Shown in pieces: positions 45,337-56,535 of a stretch of 64,000 nt of DNA. Each line of letters starts with the position of its first letter. Position 1 is the first letter of the stretch. Origin of the DNA: Polynucleobacter sp. 31A-FELB (GTDB lineage: Bacteria > Pseudomonadota > Gammaproteobacteria > Burkholderiales > Burkholderiaceae); NCBI RefSeq assembly GCF_018882405.1, contig NZ_JACVOO010000004.1:86756-150755 (forward strand), written 5' to 3'. A program made the translations under genes and the position numbers. The notes beneath the pieces were generated by a model, which saw only the letters and a list, made by a program, of their open reading frames with translations, was not told the origin of the DNA and made no database searches.

Positions 45337-46887
45337 TTACTCTTCTTCGCGACGTAAATGTGGGAAGAGAATGACATCACGAATATTTGGCGCATCAGTC
45401 AACAGCATGACTAAGCGGTCAATACCGATGCCGCAACCACCAGTCGGGGGCATGCCGTACTCAAGAGCACGAATGAAGTCATGGTCAAAGTACATTGCTT
45501 CTTCGTCACCAGCTTCTTTTTGCTCTACTTGCTTGCGGAAGCGATTGGCTTGATCTTCTGCGTCATTTAACTCTGAGAAGCCGTTGGCAATCTCGCGACC
45601 GGTAATGAATAATTCAAAACGCTCGGTAATGCCGGGGCGTGTATCAGATTCGCGGGCTAGGGGGCTTACTTCGATTGGGTAATCGATGATGTAAGTTGGC
45701 TCCCATAGATGTGACTCGGCAACCATTTCAAATAAGGCCAATTGAAGGGCGCCAATGCCAGCGTTCTTCAAAGTAGGGGAATCTGGATTCTCGCCGCCTT
45801 TTTTCAGCTCAGCGCGAATAAATGCAGCATCTTCTAATTGGGATGGCTCATAGCTCTTATTGGACTGGCCGCAATACTTCAGGATAGCTTCGGTAATAGT
45901 GAGGCGCTGGAATGGTTTGCTCAAATCCAGTTCGCGACCTTGGTGGGTCAGAACGGCGGTGCCTTGGGCGTCAATCGCTGCAGCACGAATCAAACTCTCC
46001 GTGAAATCCATCAACCAACGGTAGTCGGTATAGGCCGCATAGAACTCCATCATTGTGAATTCTGGATTGTGACGCGGGCTAACGCCTTCGTTACGGAAGT
46101 TACGGTTAATTTCAAAGACACGTTCAAAGCCACCAACTACCAAGCGCTTCAAATAAAGCTCTGGCGCAATACGCAAGAACATCTGCATATCTAAAGCATT
46201 GTGGTGTGTAATAAATGGTTTAGCTGTAGCGCCACCAGGAATCGGGTGGAGCATTGGTGTTTCGACTTCCATGAAGTCTGCATCAAGCATATGTCGACGC
46301 AAGGAAGCGATCGTATTGCTACGTGCTCTGAAAGTATTGCGACTCTCTGGATTCACAATCAAATCAACATAACGTTGACGGTACTTGGTCTCTAAATCTG
46401 AGAGGCCATGGAATTTGTCTGGAAGAGGGCGTAGAGATTTGCTTAGGAGGCGTAGATTGCTACATTCAACTGAAAGCTCGCCCTTGTTAGTTTTGAATAG
46501 ATTACCTTCAGCAGAGATAAAGTCACCCATATCCCAGTGCTTAAATGCACCATGAGTATCTGCACCGCTGATTTCATCATTGATATAGAACTGAATCTGC
46601 CCGCTGCGATCTTGAATCGTCGCAAAGCTAGCTTTACCCATCACACGCTTTAGCACCATACGGCCGGCAACTTTGACATGCACCTTTTTAGCAGCCAACT
46701 CTTCTTTGGTGAGGCTGTCATAGTGAGTGTGGAGATCCGCTGCTAAGTGGGTTGGCACGAAGTCATTGGGAAAAGCTACTCCGCCTTCGCGTAACTTGGC
46801 TAATTTCTCGCGACGCTCAGCAATGATGTGATTTTCATCAACAGCTTCGGTGACAGGGGTTTGGTTGGAATTCACTTGATCGTTCAT
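45337..46887 (-). CDS. lysS: Lysyl-tRNA synthetase, class II
   Basis: 516 aa. N-terminal OB-fold ([21 protein letters not shown]), then the class II core: motif 2 [20 protein letters not shown] and motif 3 [14 protein letters not shown]. It charges tRNA-Lys. Downstream of prfB by 34 bp, the same order as in many proteobacteria. Confidence 0.97.
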   Translation of the reverse strand: MNDQVNSNQTPVTEAVDENHIIAERREKLAKLREGGVAFPNDFVPTHLAADLHTHYDSLTKEELAAKKVHVKVAGRMVLKRVMGKASFATIQDRSGQIQFYINDEISGADTHGAFKHWDMGDFISAEGNLFKTNKGELSVECSNLRLLSKSLRPLPDKFHGLSDLETKYRQRYVDLIVNPESRNTFRARSNTIASLRRHMLDADFMEVETPMLHPIPGGATAKPFITHHNALDMQMFLRIAPELYLKRLVVGGFERVFEINRNFRNEGVSPRHNPEFTMMEFYAAYTDYRWLMDFTESLIRAAAIDAQGTAVLTHQGRELDLSKPFQRLTITEAILKYCGQSNKSYEPSQLEDAAFIRAELKKGGENPDSPTLKNAGIGALQLALFEMVAESHLWEPTYIIDYPIEVSPLARESDTRPGITERFELFITGREIANGFSELNDAEDQANRFRKQVEQKEAGDEEAMYFDHDFIRALEYGMPPTGGCGIGIDRLVMLLTDAPNIRDVILFPHLRREEE

Positions 46888-46921
46888 ATAGAGTATTAAT
46901 AACTGGAATAGGGGTAGTAAA

Positions 46922-48026
46922 TCAAACGCCTTGTTTCAGGCTGGCTTCAATAAAGGCATCAAGATCACCATCCAATACCTTTTGTGTATTGGAGATCTCA
47001 ACGTTAGTACGCAAGTCTTTAATGCGGCTTTGATCCAGTACGTAGGAGCGGATCTGATGACCCCAACCCACATCAGTTTTGCTGGCCTCAAGTTTGTCCT
47101 GTTCAGCGCGACGCTTTTGCATCTCGTGCTCATATAGACGTGACTTCAACATCGTCATCGCTTCTGCTCTATTGCGGTGTTGGCTTCGGTCGTTCTGACA
47201 CTGAACCACGATTCCGGTTGGAAGGTGGGTCAAGCGAACGGCAGAGTCGGTCTTGTTAATGTGCTGACCACCCGCACCAGAGGCGCGATAGGTATCCGTA
47301 CGGATATCAGCTGGATTAACGTCAATCTCAATCGAGTCATCAATCTCTGGATACACATAGATACTGGCAAAAGAAGTGTGGCGTCCATTGGATGAGTCAA
47401 ATGGTGACTTACGTACCAAGCGGTGCACACCAGTCTCTGAACGGAGGTGGCCATAAGCGTACTCACCATCGACTTTGATAGTGGCGCTCTTGATGCCCGC
47501 AACGTCGCCATCAGATTCTTCTAAGATTTCTGTTTTGTAGCCTTTGCGCTCGCAATACTTAAGATATTGGCGGAACAGCATGCTGGCCCAGTCGCAGGCT
47601 TCTGTTCCGCCGGCACCTGCTTGAATGTCGATAAAACAATTGCATGAATCCATCTCGTTATGGAACATGCGGCGGAACTCAAGATCATGAATGATCTTGC
47701 TGTAGCTTTCAACGTCTTGTTCGATAGCACCAATCGTTTCAAAATCACTTTCTTCTTTAGCCATATCGAATAATTCGAGGGCGCCAGTGATATTGCTATT
47801 TAAATCGGTGAGGGTGGCAACAACGCCATCGAGCAATTTCTTTTCTTTGCCGAGGGCTTGTGCTTTCTTTTGATCATCCCAGATAGTGGGATCTTCAAGA
47901 ATAGAGTTAACTTCAGTAAGGCGTCGTGACTTTACTTCGAAGTCAAAGATACCCCCGAAGTGCTTGCTCACGAGTGAGCAGATCGGACAGGGTATTTGAA
48001 ATAATATTGAGTTGTTCGGCTTCCAT
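46922..48026 (-). CDS. prfB: Peptide chain release factor 2, with programmed +1 frameshift
   Basis: Translation starts at ATG 48026 and after 27 codons meets an in-frame TGA (47945-47943). The context GGGGGTATCTTTGAC is the classical RF2 autoregulatory site: Shine-Dalgarno-like GGGGG, slippery CTT, TGA and C. A +1 shift joins frame two ([16 protein letters not shown]) for about 367 residues in total. [16 protein letters not shown] has the GGQ hydrolysis motif; the stop-recognition SPF is in [11 protein letters not shown]2 reads UGA and UAA. The start sits 29 bp after the recJ stop. Confidence 0.96.
47943..47958 (-). promoter_or_regulatory. RF2 programmed frameshift site
   Basis: Minus-strand sequence CGGGGGTATCTTTGAC. 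The internal Shine-Dalgarno-like G-run is three bases before CTT TGA, the spacing known to force a +1 slip; low RF2 leads to frameshifting and more RF2. Confidence 0.95.
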
Positions 48027-48054
48027 CCCCTAATTATAAGGGGGTTATTGCGAC

Positions 48055-49800
48055 TCAACCCTCGTCGTGGGCCTCAATCATGAGTTGCACGCGTGCCTGC
48101 CCTTGGAAGCGGTCTGTCACTAGGCGATAGGCCAGTTTGGCCTTGGCGGGCAAGGGCTGAGTCCGATTGAACCAAACCCCCGTAAATGGCTTACTAGCCA
48201 GTTGACCGTCTCCAATAGGGCGAAGCTGCAAGCGCAGATGTTTTTCTTTCATGAGACTTTGCTGTCCAACTTCGAATTCCCCATAAAAAATCGGCTGAGG
48301 AAAGCCTTGGCCCCAGATTTCTTCAGCAAGAAGATCGCCTGTTTCGGGTGTGAATTCAGAAAGATCGAGTGAGCCATCATGAATGTGGCGACGCTCTAAT
48401 AATTCATCGTTCAGCAATTCATTGGCTACCTGCTGAAACACCACATCAAACTTTTCAAAATCCGCTTTTCTGATGCTCAGGCCTGCTGCCATGGCATGAC
48501 CGCCAAATTTGAGAATCAGGCCTGGCTCGCGTTTGGAAACAATATCTAAGGCGTCACGTAGATGAAAGCCTGTTAGAGATCTGCCGGAGCCGCGTAATTC
48601 TTCTCCACTAGCACCATCAGCGGGAGCAAACACAAGCGCAGGGCGATTAAAGCGCTCTTTCAGACGCGAGGCCACAATACCAACCACGCCTTGATGCCAT
48701 TCTGGATTCCAAAGACAAATGCTCGAGCGATCGGCCATGGTGCCCGCCAATTGATCTTCGGCCAGATGGGCGAGGGCAGCTTCCTGCATGCCACCCTCAA
48801 TTACACGTCGCTCGCGATTAATGCGATCAAGTTCATAAGCCAGTTCAGTAGCTTCCTCCGTCTTATCGCTCAGCAAGAGACGAATGCCTAGAGTCATATC
48901 CGCTAAGCGCCCAGCAGCATTCAGACGAGGACCAATAGCAAAACCTAAATCAAAGGTATTGGCTTTACGAGGATCTCGAACAGCCGCTTGAAATAGTGCT
49001 TGAATGCCTGACTGTGAAACCCCCGCGCGAATACGCTTTAAGCCATTGGAAACCAAAATACGATTATTGCGATCGAGTTGCGCCACATCCGCTACGGTAC
49101 CCAAGGCCACAAGATCTAATAGGTTCTCAATTTTGGGTTGAGTCTCAGCAGTAAATTTTCCACGCTTACGAAGCTCAGCACGCAGAGCAACTAATAAATA
49201 GAACATCACTCCTACACCTGCAAGTGCTTTGCTTGGAAAGGTGCATCCAGGCTGATTGGGATTGACGATTGCAGTTGCTTTGGGAAGTCGATCACCTGGC
49301 AGGTGATGGTCAGTCACGATCACTTCCATACCCAGCTCACGAGCCCGGTCTACCCCAGCCTCACTAGCAATGCCGTTATCCACTGTGATGAGATATTTCG
49401 GTTTGGGGTTTTGTTGAGCTGCTAGATCCACCACCTCTGGGGTTAATCCATAGCCCATCGTAAAACGGTTTGGTACTAAGAACTGAATGGGGGTATCTAC
49501 TCCACCTAACATCCTCAGACCACGGAGTGCAACGGCGCAAGCAGTAGCGCCATCGCAGTCATAGTCGGCCACTACCAGCATAGGTTCTTTGAGCTCCAGA
49601 ATATCGGCTAGCAGGGTGGCAGTGCTAATGCAGTTCTTTAATTCGACTGGTGAGAGTAGTTGCTTTAGATCTAAAGAGAGTTCATCTGGTTTATCAATGC
49701 CACGGGCCGCATACAACCTAGCTAGCAACGGGTGCAGACCACTTTGCTGTAACCAGCTAGCCGTCCGCTCAGAGAAGGGGCGCTTAGAAAATACGCTCAT
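48055..49800 (-). CDS. recJ: Single-stranded-DNA-specific 5'-3' exonuclease RecJ
   Basis: 581 aa from ATG 49800, chosen because it overlaps the upstream stop as ATGA; a start 54 bp higher lies inside the upstream gene. DHH-superfamily motifs: [31 protein letters not shown] and the DHHA1 region ([12 protein letters not shown]). It degrades single-stranded DNA in RecF-pathway and mismatch repair. Confidence 0.95.
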   Translation of the reverse strand: MSVFSKRPFSERTASWLQQSGLHPLLARLYAARGIDKPDELSLDLKQLLSPVELKNCISTATLLADILELKEPMLVVADYDCDGATACAVALRGLRMLGGVDTPIQFLVPNRFTMGYGLTPEVVDLAAQQNPKPKYLITVDNGIASEAGVDRARELGMEVIVTDHHLPGDRLPKATAIVNPNQPGCTFPSKALAGVGVMFYLLVALRAELRKRGKFTAETQPKIENLLDLVALGTVADVAQLDRNNRILVSNGLKRIRAGVSQSGIQALFQAAVRDPRKANTFDLGFAIGPRLNAAGRLADMTLGIRLLLSDKTEEATELAYELDRINRERRVIEGGMQEAALAHLAEDQLAGTMADRSSICLWNPEWHQGVVGIVASRLKERFNRPALVFAPADGASGEELRGSGRSLTGFHLRDALDIVSKREPGLILKFGGHAMAAGLSIRKADFEKFDVVFQQVANELLNDELLERRHIHDGSLDLSEFTPETGDLLAEEIWGQGFPQPIFYGEFEVGQQSLMKEKHLRLQLRPIGDGQLASKPFTGVWFNRTQPLPAKAKLAYRLVTDRFQGQARVQLMIEAHDEG

Positions 49801-50777
49801 GCTGAAATGATTTCCGACCAAGCTAAAGGTTCTGATTTTTTCCAGAATGCCCATAACTTTTTATTTAAGTCTTTAGCTGTGAAGATTCTGTGGCGAGTCT
49901 GACCATTGGGAAAATCGATGATTTCAATTTCATCTAATTCATTACTCAAAAGAGCTCTTCTTAAGTCCTCCCAAATACTTTCGGGTCGATCAATCCACGC
50001 AAAGGCATTTTGCAGTCTTGAGAAATCAATATCACTTTGCTGAGGAACTCCAAGATATTTAGCTAGACCAGCCAAAAGAGGATGACCTCCATATATCTGA
50101 CTTACATTTTGAAGTGATTGAGGAATCTGAATATCTGCTAGCTTGCCAATACCGCTAATCCAAAGGGAGTTAATGCTTGGCAGTCTGCGTTGCTCGCGCT
50201 CTTCATTCACGGGATCAATGTGCCAAAGCATTTGAATTTCATTCTGGAGTTTGCGCCAGAGCTTAGCGATACCAACTTCGCTGGTATCACGCGGCATCCA
50301 CCAATCAATATTGCGACCATGAGCCTGATCAATGGAGTGGGTTGCTAAGCTGGCAAATGGACCCGCTGGAATAAACCAATCACCTTGCCCCTGAAATAAG
50401 ACTTTGCTGCCAAAATCCTCTTCAATAAAAGGAAGGGCGGTCTGTAGTAATTTAGAGGATTCACTTGCGGTCAGATCAATCTGACTTTGAGCCATGAGGA
50501 TTAAATGATCTCGGGTGGCGTGAAAATGGACTGGCTGGAGACAGGCAATAGCTTCATTGGGATTGATTGCTAAATCACTCTGGCCCAACAGTAAGACTGG
50601 GGCTATTGGCAACCGATCTCCCAATAGAAACCGCTCATGCGGCAGTCCGCTAGGTGGCACATTCTGCTCAAACCCAGCGTCAACAGCATCTTCCCCTGAC
50701 ACCATCAGGGTAAAGCGTCGCGAAGCGCTTATTTGGGAGGTCAAATTAGCAGTCATTCCCCTGATTTTAGGTGGCAT
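49797..50777 (-). CDS. RpfE-like conserved protein upstream of recJ
   Basis: 326 aa; ATG 50756 behind AGGGGA (short spacing) is an alternative start. No catalytic motif is obvious. The segment SLWISGIGKL with surrounding sequence (LWHIDPVNEEREQRRLPSINS) is typical of a betaproteobacterial/xanthomonad family, sometimes annotated as RpfE or as phosphoglycerate-mutase-related, found next to recJ. Neighbour order rpfE-recJ-prfB-lysS resembles the Xanthomonas rpf region. Function unknown. Confidence 0.65.
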   Translation of the reverse strand: MPPKIRGMTANLTSQISASRRFTLMVSGEDAVDAGFEQNVPPSGLPHERFLLGDRLPIAPVLLLGQSDLAINPNEAIACLQPVHFHATRDHLILMAQSQIDLTASESSKLLQTALPFIEEDFGSKVLFQGQGDWFIPAGPFASLATHSIDQAHGRNIDWWMPRDTSEVGIAKLWRKLQNEIQMLWHIDPVNEEREQRRLPSINSLWISGIGKLADIQIPQSLQNVSQIYGGHPLLAGLAKYLGVPQQSDIDFSRLQNAFAWIDRPESIWEDLRRALLSNELDEIEIIDFPNGQTRHRIFTAKDLNKKLWAFWKKSEPLAWSEIISA

Positions 50778-50823
50778 TTACAGAATCCATTGGTTTGCTC
50801 GTTTAATTCACTAAACTGTAGCT

Positions 50824-52086
50824 ATGTTGAGACTTCCTATTGAGCTAGAAATTGGCCTACGCTATACCCGATCCAAGCGTCGTAAGACAGTGGGTAAGCG
50901 TGATGGTTTCCTCTCTTTTATTTCCGGAATCTCTACTGCGGGCATCGCTTTAGGCGTTGCAGCTTTGATTGTGGTTCTCTCAGTCATGAATGGCTTTCAG
51001 AAGGAAGTGCGCGACCGCATGCTGTCCGTGCTCTCCCATATTGAAATTACCGCCCCAGATGGTTTGGCTAATTGGCAGCCGATTGCGCTGAAGGTGGCTG
51101 CCCAGCCGCACGTAGTTGGTGTCGCTCCAATGGTGAGTTCACAAGGTTTATTGAGTCGCGAGAACGTCATGCGTGGCGTGGCTATTCGTGGAGTGTTGCC
51201 AAGTGAAGAGGGTAAGGTTTCTGATTTACCCAAGCAGTTTGTTGCCGGCAGTATTGAAGATCTCAAGCCAGGTGCTTTCGGCGTTGCCTTGGGTGCTCAG
51301 CTTGCCAATATTGTTGGCGCACGCGTAGGTGATCGTATTAATTTGATCGTGCCAGAAAGCGATCTCACGCCTGCAGGCGCTATGCCTAGAATGCGAACAC
51401 TGCAGGTAGTTGGCATTGTGGATAGCGGCCATTATGAATACGACAGTTCTTTAGCGATCATGCATTGGAAAGATGCCGCCGCCTTGTTGCGCTTGCAAGA
51501 CCCATCAGGGTTGCGTGTGAAGGTAGATGATATGCAGCGTGCCCCGGAAATTGCCGCTGAATTAGCTCAGGTTGTTCCACAGGCTTTATGGGTGAGCGAT
51601 TGGTCACGCTCCAATCGAAATTGGTTTGCTGCTGTTCAGACTGAAAGAAAGATGATGTTCATCATTCTCACTTTGATCATTGCTGTAGCTGCATTTAACT
51701 TGGTCTCTACTCTGGTAATGACTGTCAATGAGAAGCAGGCAGATATTGCGATTTTAAGAACCATGGGCGCAAGCCCAGGGCTCATTCAGCGGATCTTCTT
51801 GGTGCAAGGCTTGGCGATTGGCTTATTGGGCTCACTGGCAGGCGTTGGCTTGGGTCTTCTCATTGCATTAAATATCGATGTGATCGTTCCGGCCATTGAA
51901 GCGATCTTCCGCGTGCGCTTCTTGCCACGCGATGTGTACTTTATTAGCGAGCTACCTTCAGATGTTCGTTTGTCTGATGTCGTTACGGTGGGCTTGATGG
52001 CCTTCGGCCTTTCAGTATTGGCCACTTTGTACCCAAGTCGCCGCGCGGCCCAAGTTCAGCCTGCGGAGGCATTGCGTTATGAGTAA
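50824..52086 (+). CDS. lolC: Lipoprotein-releasing system permease LolC/LolE
   Basis: 420 aa, four transmembrane helices with the large periplasmic loop between the first two (about residues 55-275). [12 protein letters not shown] near the start and [35 protein letters not shown] are typical of LolC/E; the three C-terminal helices are in the FtsX domain. Only one permease gene accompanies lolD, so a homodimer (LolF-like arrangement) is likely. It extracts lipoproteins from the inner membrane for LolA. Confidence 0.93.
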   Translation: MLRLPIELEIGLRYTRSKRRKTVGKRDGFLSFISGISTAGIALGVAALIVVLSVMNGFQKEVRDRMLSVLSHIEITAPDGLANWQPIALKVAAQPHVVGVAPMVSSQGLLSRENVMRGVAIRGVLPSEEGKVSDLPKQFVAGSIEDLKPGAFGVALGAQLANIVGARVGDRINLIVPESDLTPAGAMPRMRTLQVVGIVDSGHYEYDSSLAIMHWKDAAALLRLQDPSGLRVKVDDMQRAPEIAAELAQVVPQALWVSDWSRSNRNWFAAVQTERKMMFIILTLIIAVAAFNLVSTLVMTVNEKQADIAILRTMGASPGLIQRIFLVQGLAIGLLGSLAGVGLGLLIALNIDVIVPAIEAIFRVRFLPRDVYFISELPSDVRLSDVVTVGLMAFGLSVLATLYPSRRAAQVQPAEALRYE

Positions 52087-52774
52087 TTCCAATTCAATCA
52101 TATTGAGTGCTTCAGGTCTAGCAAAGACCTATGGCAAGGGATCAACAGCGGTTGATGTCCTTAAGGAAATTGATTTACAGGTAAGCGCTTCTGAGAAGGT
52201 GGCTATCGTTGGATCCTCTGGTTCAGGTAAGAGCACCTTGCTGCATCTCTTGGGTGGCTTAGATACGCCGAGTGCAGGCACAGTGATATTGGCCGGAGAG
52301 AATCTCCATAGGTTACCCGTTAGAAAGCTGGATCAACTGCGTAACCAGAGTCTGGGATTTATTTATCAATTCCATCACCTCTTAGATGAATTTAGTGCCG
52401 TCGAAAATGTAGCCTTGCCTTTACGTATTCGTGGACTAAGTAACGAAGAGTCCATGGAGCGAGCAAATACGATGTTGCATGCGGTTGGCCTGGCAAAGCG
52501 AGTCCAGCATACCCCTGGTGAGCTATCTGGCGGCGAACGCCAACGTGTTGCAGTTGCTCGCGCATTGGTAGGTAACCCCGCTTGCGTTCTAGCGGATGAG
52601 CCAACGGGTAATCTGGATACCGAAACTGCCGACGGCGTATTTGACTTGATGTTAGATATTGCTCGTGAGCAGGGCACTGCTTTTGTCATCGTGACCCATG
52701 ATCCTATTCGCGCCAAGCGTTGTGACCGGATTTTGCATTTAGAGCGCGGAGTATTAAAGACGTTTGCGCAATGA
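52079..52774 (+). CDS. lolD: Lipoprotein-releasing ABC transporter ATPase LolD
   Basis: 231 aa. Walker [17 protein letters not shown], signature [15 protein letters not shown], Walker [13 protein letters not shown]-loop VTHDP. Overlaps lolC by 8 bp and tatD by 4 bp. Confidence 0.95.
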   Translation: MSNSNSIILSASGLAKTYGKGSTAVDVLKEIDLQVSASEKVAIVGSSGSGKSTLLHLLGGLDTPSAGTVILAGENLHRLPVRKLDQLRNQSLGFIYQFHHLLDEFSAVENVALPLRIRGLSNEESMERANTMLHAVGLAKRVQHTPGELSGGERQRVAVARALVGNPACVLADEPTGNLDTETADGVFDLMLDIAREQGTAFVIVTHDPIRAKRCDRILHLERGVLKTFAQ

Positions 52775-53631
52775 GCGATGCCGGCACAGAGCTCGCTTGG
52801 GTTGATACCCATTGCCATCTAGATGCGCCAGAGTTTGATGGCACGCTTTCGGAAATTATTACAAGTGCAGTGGATAAAGGTGTTAAAGCCATTTTGCTGC
52901 CGACAGTTCAAGCCTCCGATTGGGAGCAGGCTAAAAATTTAGCAAACCAATACGGCAATCAAATTCCAGGTTTGGTTTATACATTGGGCATTCATCCCTT
53001 GTATATCAATCAAGCCCAAGAGAGTGATATCGAGATTCTTAAAAATCAAATTGAGCAATCATTGGATGATCCGCGTTTCGTAGGTATTGGTGAGATTGGT
53101 TTGGATTATTTTGTCGAGGGCCTCGATCCTCAGCGTCAAGAGTATTTCTTTCATAGGCAGCTCGATTTAGCTCAGCAGTTCCAATTGCCAGTGATTTTGC
53201 ATGTGCGCCGCTCACAAGACGCTATTCTTAAAGCTCTACGCAAAAGAAAAGTTCCCAGCGGCATAGCGCATGCTTTCAATGGCAGTCATCAGCAAGCCGA
53301 GCAATTTATTGAGCTAGGCTTCAAGCTTGGCTTTGGGGGTGCTGCAACTTACGATCGAGCATTACAGATTCGCCGTCTGCTTCAAGAGCTAGCACTAGAA
53401 AGCATCGTTACCGAAACTGATGCACCGGATATTCCGCCGGCATGGCTCAAGGAGGAGGGTGGTCAATTTAATGAGCCTGCCTTGCTTCCCAGAATTGCTC
53501 AGCAATTGGCTGACATTCGAGGCATTAGTGAAGAAGTATTTGCAAAGGCAGTTTGGCAAAATGCCATGCACGCATTGCCCCGTTGGTCATCTCTAATGAC
53601 TGGCAACCCAAACCCACAATCCGCTTCCTAA
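52771..53631 (+). CDS. TatD-family metal-dependent hydrolase
   Basis: 286 aa, TIM-barrel amidohydrolase relative. [14 protein letters not shown] has the H-x-H metal pair, [10 protein letters not shown] the bridging glutamate, [10 protein letters not shown] and IAHAFNGS the histidines, and [11 protein letters not shown] the final aspartate. TatD proteins are 3'-5' DNases/deaminase-like hydrolases; the exact substrate is open. Linked to lolCD and comEC as in other Burkholderiales. Confidence 0.9.
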   Translation: MSDAGTELAWVDTHCHLDAPEFDGTLSEIITSAVDKGVKAILLPTVQASDWEQAKNLANQYGNQIPGLVYTLGIHPLYINQAQESDIEILKNQIEQSLDDPRFVGIGEIGLDYFVEGLDPQRQEYFFHRQLDLAQQFQLPVILHVRRSQDAILKALRKRKVPSGIAHAFNGSHQQAEQFIELGFKLGFGGAATYDRALQIRRLLQELALESIVTETDAPDIPPAWLKEEGGQFNEPALLPRIAQQLADIRGISEEVFAKAVWQNAMHALPRWSSLMTGNPNPQSAS

Positions 53632-53635
53632 GAAC

Positions 53636-56125
53636 TTGCGCATCAATATTGCGGCGTTCATCGCCGGGGGATCGCTTCTTCTATTTTTGCCTGCCGTTCC
53701 AGAGAATTGGGCTTGGATCTGTGCAGCGACCATTGTCATTTCCCTATTTGGCATTTGCATCAATTCCGTCTCAATCCAAAATCGCTATGCGAGTAGTGCA
53801 TTTCTAGCGATTTGTTGTTTCGCCTTAGGATTTGCTTGGAATGCACATTACGCTCAAGGTCGATTGGCCAATGTCCTTTCGATAGAGTATGAGAGCAAAG
53901 ATCTCATTCTCGAGGGGAGGGTAAATGCTTTGCCGCAGAGCTCCCGCAGCGGTGCAAAGTTTTCATTTAAGGTAGATCAGGCCTTTTTAGGTAAAGAGCT
54001 GATTGAATCATTTCCACCGCAGGTGTATTTGAGTTGGCAGCCCGCATGGCGTAATCCTCAAGATGTGCCCGAGGTCATTCCAGGTCAGCGCTGGGAATTC
54101 AAGGTCAAGATCAAAAGGCCTTATGGATCCCTCAATCCATATACCTTTGATTTTGAGCGCTGGTCTTTTCATCAAGACTTTGGTGCTAGTGGATCTGTGC
54201 GATCTGGAAAATTAATTGCCGAGAAAGATATTCTTTTTACTGAATTCGCTTTAGCCATGGAGTATCAGCGCTGGAAATTAAGGCAAAAGATTCAACGCTT
54301 ACTGCCAAAAGATGCGCGTTATGGCGGCGTGATTGCAGCGCTCGTGATGGGCGATCAGAATGCGATTGATCAAGAAGATTGGCGCGTATTTAATGCCACT
54401 GGTATTGGACATCTCATCAGCATCTCGGGTCTTCATGTAACGATGTTGGCAGGATTTGGTGCCATGCTCGCCACATTTCTATGGCGTCGTAATACTCTGC
54501 CGCTATTGATTCCCGTTGGAAAGGTTGCTGCGGCTGTGGGATTTCTGACTGCGTTTGTATACGCCTGGTTGGCAGGATTTCAGATTCCGGCACAACGAAC
54601 CATGTATATGGTGGGCGTAGTTGCCTTTGCGCTTTGGTCTGGCAGGAATCCAAGATCATTTGATATTTGGTGGTGGGCGCTGGCCTTTGTGCTGCTCATC
54701 GACCCAATGGCGCCCTACACGCCAGGGTTCTGGCTTTCGTTTGGAGCGGTGGCAGCCATTTTGTATGCGATGCAAGATTCTGATGGCCTATTGGGGTTGC
54801 CTACCGGCAGGGAGCTAGAGCTTGATTGGCGACATAGAGTCATGCAAGCCCTAAGGGAGGCATGTCGAGTGCAGGCGGTTGTTACCATCGCACTTTTGCC
54901 ATTGACCTTGTATTGGTTTTATCAAGTCTCGGTAGTCTCTCCGTTGGCAAATGCTGTTGCCATTCCTGTGGTGAGTTATATCGTGACGCCGCTAGCCATA
55001 GCCGGTGCTTTATTACCCGACTTCATTGGGAAATGCTTGCTGATACCAGCGCACGCCACGATGGACTACTTAGCCATCATGCTTGCTTGGATGGCGAGTT
55101 GGAAGTGGGCAATTGCCTGGTCAAGTCAGCCTGCTGGGTGGGCGGTAGCGCTATCTACGATCGGTATTGTCATAGCCATTCGTCCTGGATCCATTCGAGA
55201 GAGCTGGCCATCAAGAGTCATTGGGCTCTTATTGTGCTTAACTTTATTTATTCAACCAATAAGTAATGGCAATTTGGTAAACGGCGAGTTTCGGGCAACG
55301 GTACTCGATATCGGTCAAGGCACAGCGGTCCTAATAGAAACTAAAACAAAAAGGTTGCTATATGACACAGGACCCATTCAGGGAAAAGATAATGCTGGCC
55401 AAAGAATTATTCTGCCCTATCTAAGGGGGCGAGGAATCAATCATATTAATCGCATGGTAATTAGTCACAGTGATAGCGATCACATTGGAGGTGCTGCAAG
55501 CTTGCTCAAAGAAATTAGCTTTGATTCCATGATGGGATCCTTGCCGAGCACCAATCCTTTACTGGCTAATTTGGAAGATAGAAAGATTCCCGCTATCCCT
55601 TGTCGCTTTGGTCAGCAATGGACGTGGGATGGGGTGGAGTTTCATGTGTGGCACCCAAATGAGCTGACGGTGTTTGAGGATCAACATCCTAGAAAACCCA
55701 ATGAGGTGAGTTGTGTGTTGGAAGTTCGCAATCAATCCACTTCATTCTGGTTGACGGGGGACGTGGAGAAGCAAGGTGAGGCTGAGATGGTTGAGCGATT
55801 AACTCAAGATGTCCTTAGTGATTTAAAAGATAGAACGCTGATCTTCATGGCGCCACATCACGGTAGTAAAACATCTTCTTCTCAAGAACTCTTAATGGCA
55901 TTAAGTCCTGACGAAGCATTTGCACAAAATGGGTATCGCAATCGATATGGACACCCACATCCAATGGTTACCGCCCGATACCAAGGCATGGATATTCCGT
56001 TTTATCAAACGCCAAATACAGGTGCACAAGTTTGGGAATTTCGTTCCACATCAGATCCAGGGGAAGTTGAACCGCTGTTTTGGCGTCAGGATAATAGGCG
56101 TCTCTGGCATCGACAGCCTGAATAA
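53636..56125 (+). CDS. comEC: ComEC/Rec2 DNA-uptake channel protein
   Basis: 829 aa, TTG start at 53636, 4 bp after tatD. Order: N-terminal membrane part with an OB-like DUF4131 domain (about residues 45-195), the Competence domain with many helices (about 230-530; GHLISISGLHVTMLAGF motif), and a C-terminal metallo-beta-lactamase domain (VLDIGQGTAVLIET; SHSDSDHIGGAASLL zinc motif; APHHGSKTSSSQELL). It transports single-stranded DNA across the inner membrane during natural transformation and appears intact. Confidence 0.95.
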   Translation: MRINIAAFIAGGSLLLFLPAVPENWAWICAATIVISLFGICINSVSIQNRYASSAFLAICCFALGFAWNAHYAQGRLANVLSIEYESKDLILEGRVNALPQSSRSGAKFSFKVDQAFLGKELIESFPPQVYLSWQPAWRNPQDVPEVIPGQRWEFKVKIKRPYGSLNPYTFDFERWSFHQDFGASGSVRSGKLIAEKDILFTEFALAMEYQRWKLRQKIQRLLPKDARYGGVIAALVMGDQNAIDQEDWRVFNATGIGHLISISGLHVTMLAGFGAMLATFLWRRNTLPLLIPVGKVAAAVGFLTAFVYAWLAGFQIPAQRTMYMVGVVAFALWSGRNPRSFDIWWWALAFVLLIDPMAPYTPGFWLSFGAVAAILYAMQDSDGLLGLPTGRELELDWRHRVMQALREACRVQAVVTIALLPLTLYWFYQVSVVSPLANAVAIPVVSYIVTPLAIAGALLPDFIGKCLLIPAHATMDYLAIMLAWMASWKWAIAWSSQPAGWAVALSTIGIVIAIRPGSIRESWPSRVIGLLLCLTLFIQPISNGNLVNGEFRATVLDIGQGTAVLIETKTKRLLYDTGPIQGKDNAGQRIILPYLRGRGINHINRMVISHSDSDHIGGAASLLKEISFDSMMGSLPSTNPLLANLEDRKIPAIPCRFGQQWTWDGVEFHVWHPNELTVFEDQHPRKPNEVSCVLEVRNQSTSFWLTGDVEKQGEAEMVERLTQDVLSDLKDRTLIFMAPHHGSKTSSSQELLMALSPDEAFAQNGYRNRYGHPHPMVTARYQGMDIPFYQTPNTGAQVWEFRSTSDPGEVEPLFWRQDNRRLWHRQPE

Positions 56126-56141
56126 GGCGTAAACTGAAAGT

Positions 56142-56477
56142 ATGAAGAAATTCATCACATTTCTCTTTATCAGTATCTTCGCCAGTCAAATTAACGCTGC
56201 GATGATGCCTGTTGATTTAAGTGCAGCAACTAGTGCAGTTGCTATTTCCAGTCATGATCACTGTCAAGAGGTTGGATCGATTAGCCATAATGAAGAGGGT
56301 AAATCGAGTGCTAATGCTGGCGCTACACATTATTGTTGCGTGGTAGTGGCGATTCTGATTGCCCCATCTGATTTTTTTTCGCCCAAGCAGCTTGAGGCGT
56401 ATTCGCATGTCAACACCGAATTACTTGCATCCAATATTGCTGAGTCTATTTATAAGCCTCCCAAAACTTATCTGTAA
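56142..56477 (+). CDS. Small exported or membrane-anchored Cys/His-containing protein
   Basis: 111 aa. Residues 1-19 (KKFITFLFISIFASQINA) are a signal peptide. The mature part has SSHDHCQEV, then HYCCVVVAILIAP, so cysteines and histidines surround a second short hydrophobic stretch. This resembles small periplasmic metal-handling proteins, but I cannot assign a family. 58 bp before the membrane protein gene, with which it probably forms a unit. Confidence 0.5.
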   Translation: MKKFITFLFISIFASQINAAMMPVDLSAATSAVAISSHDHCQEVGSISHNEEGKSSANAGATHYCCVVVAILIAPSDFFSPKQLEAYSHVNTELLASNIAESIYKPPKTYL

Positions 56478-56535
56478 TCACTTTTGATTGTGGCATCTAG
56501 ATGCCTTTAGATAATTTTTGTTTTGGAGAATTGCA

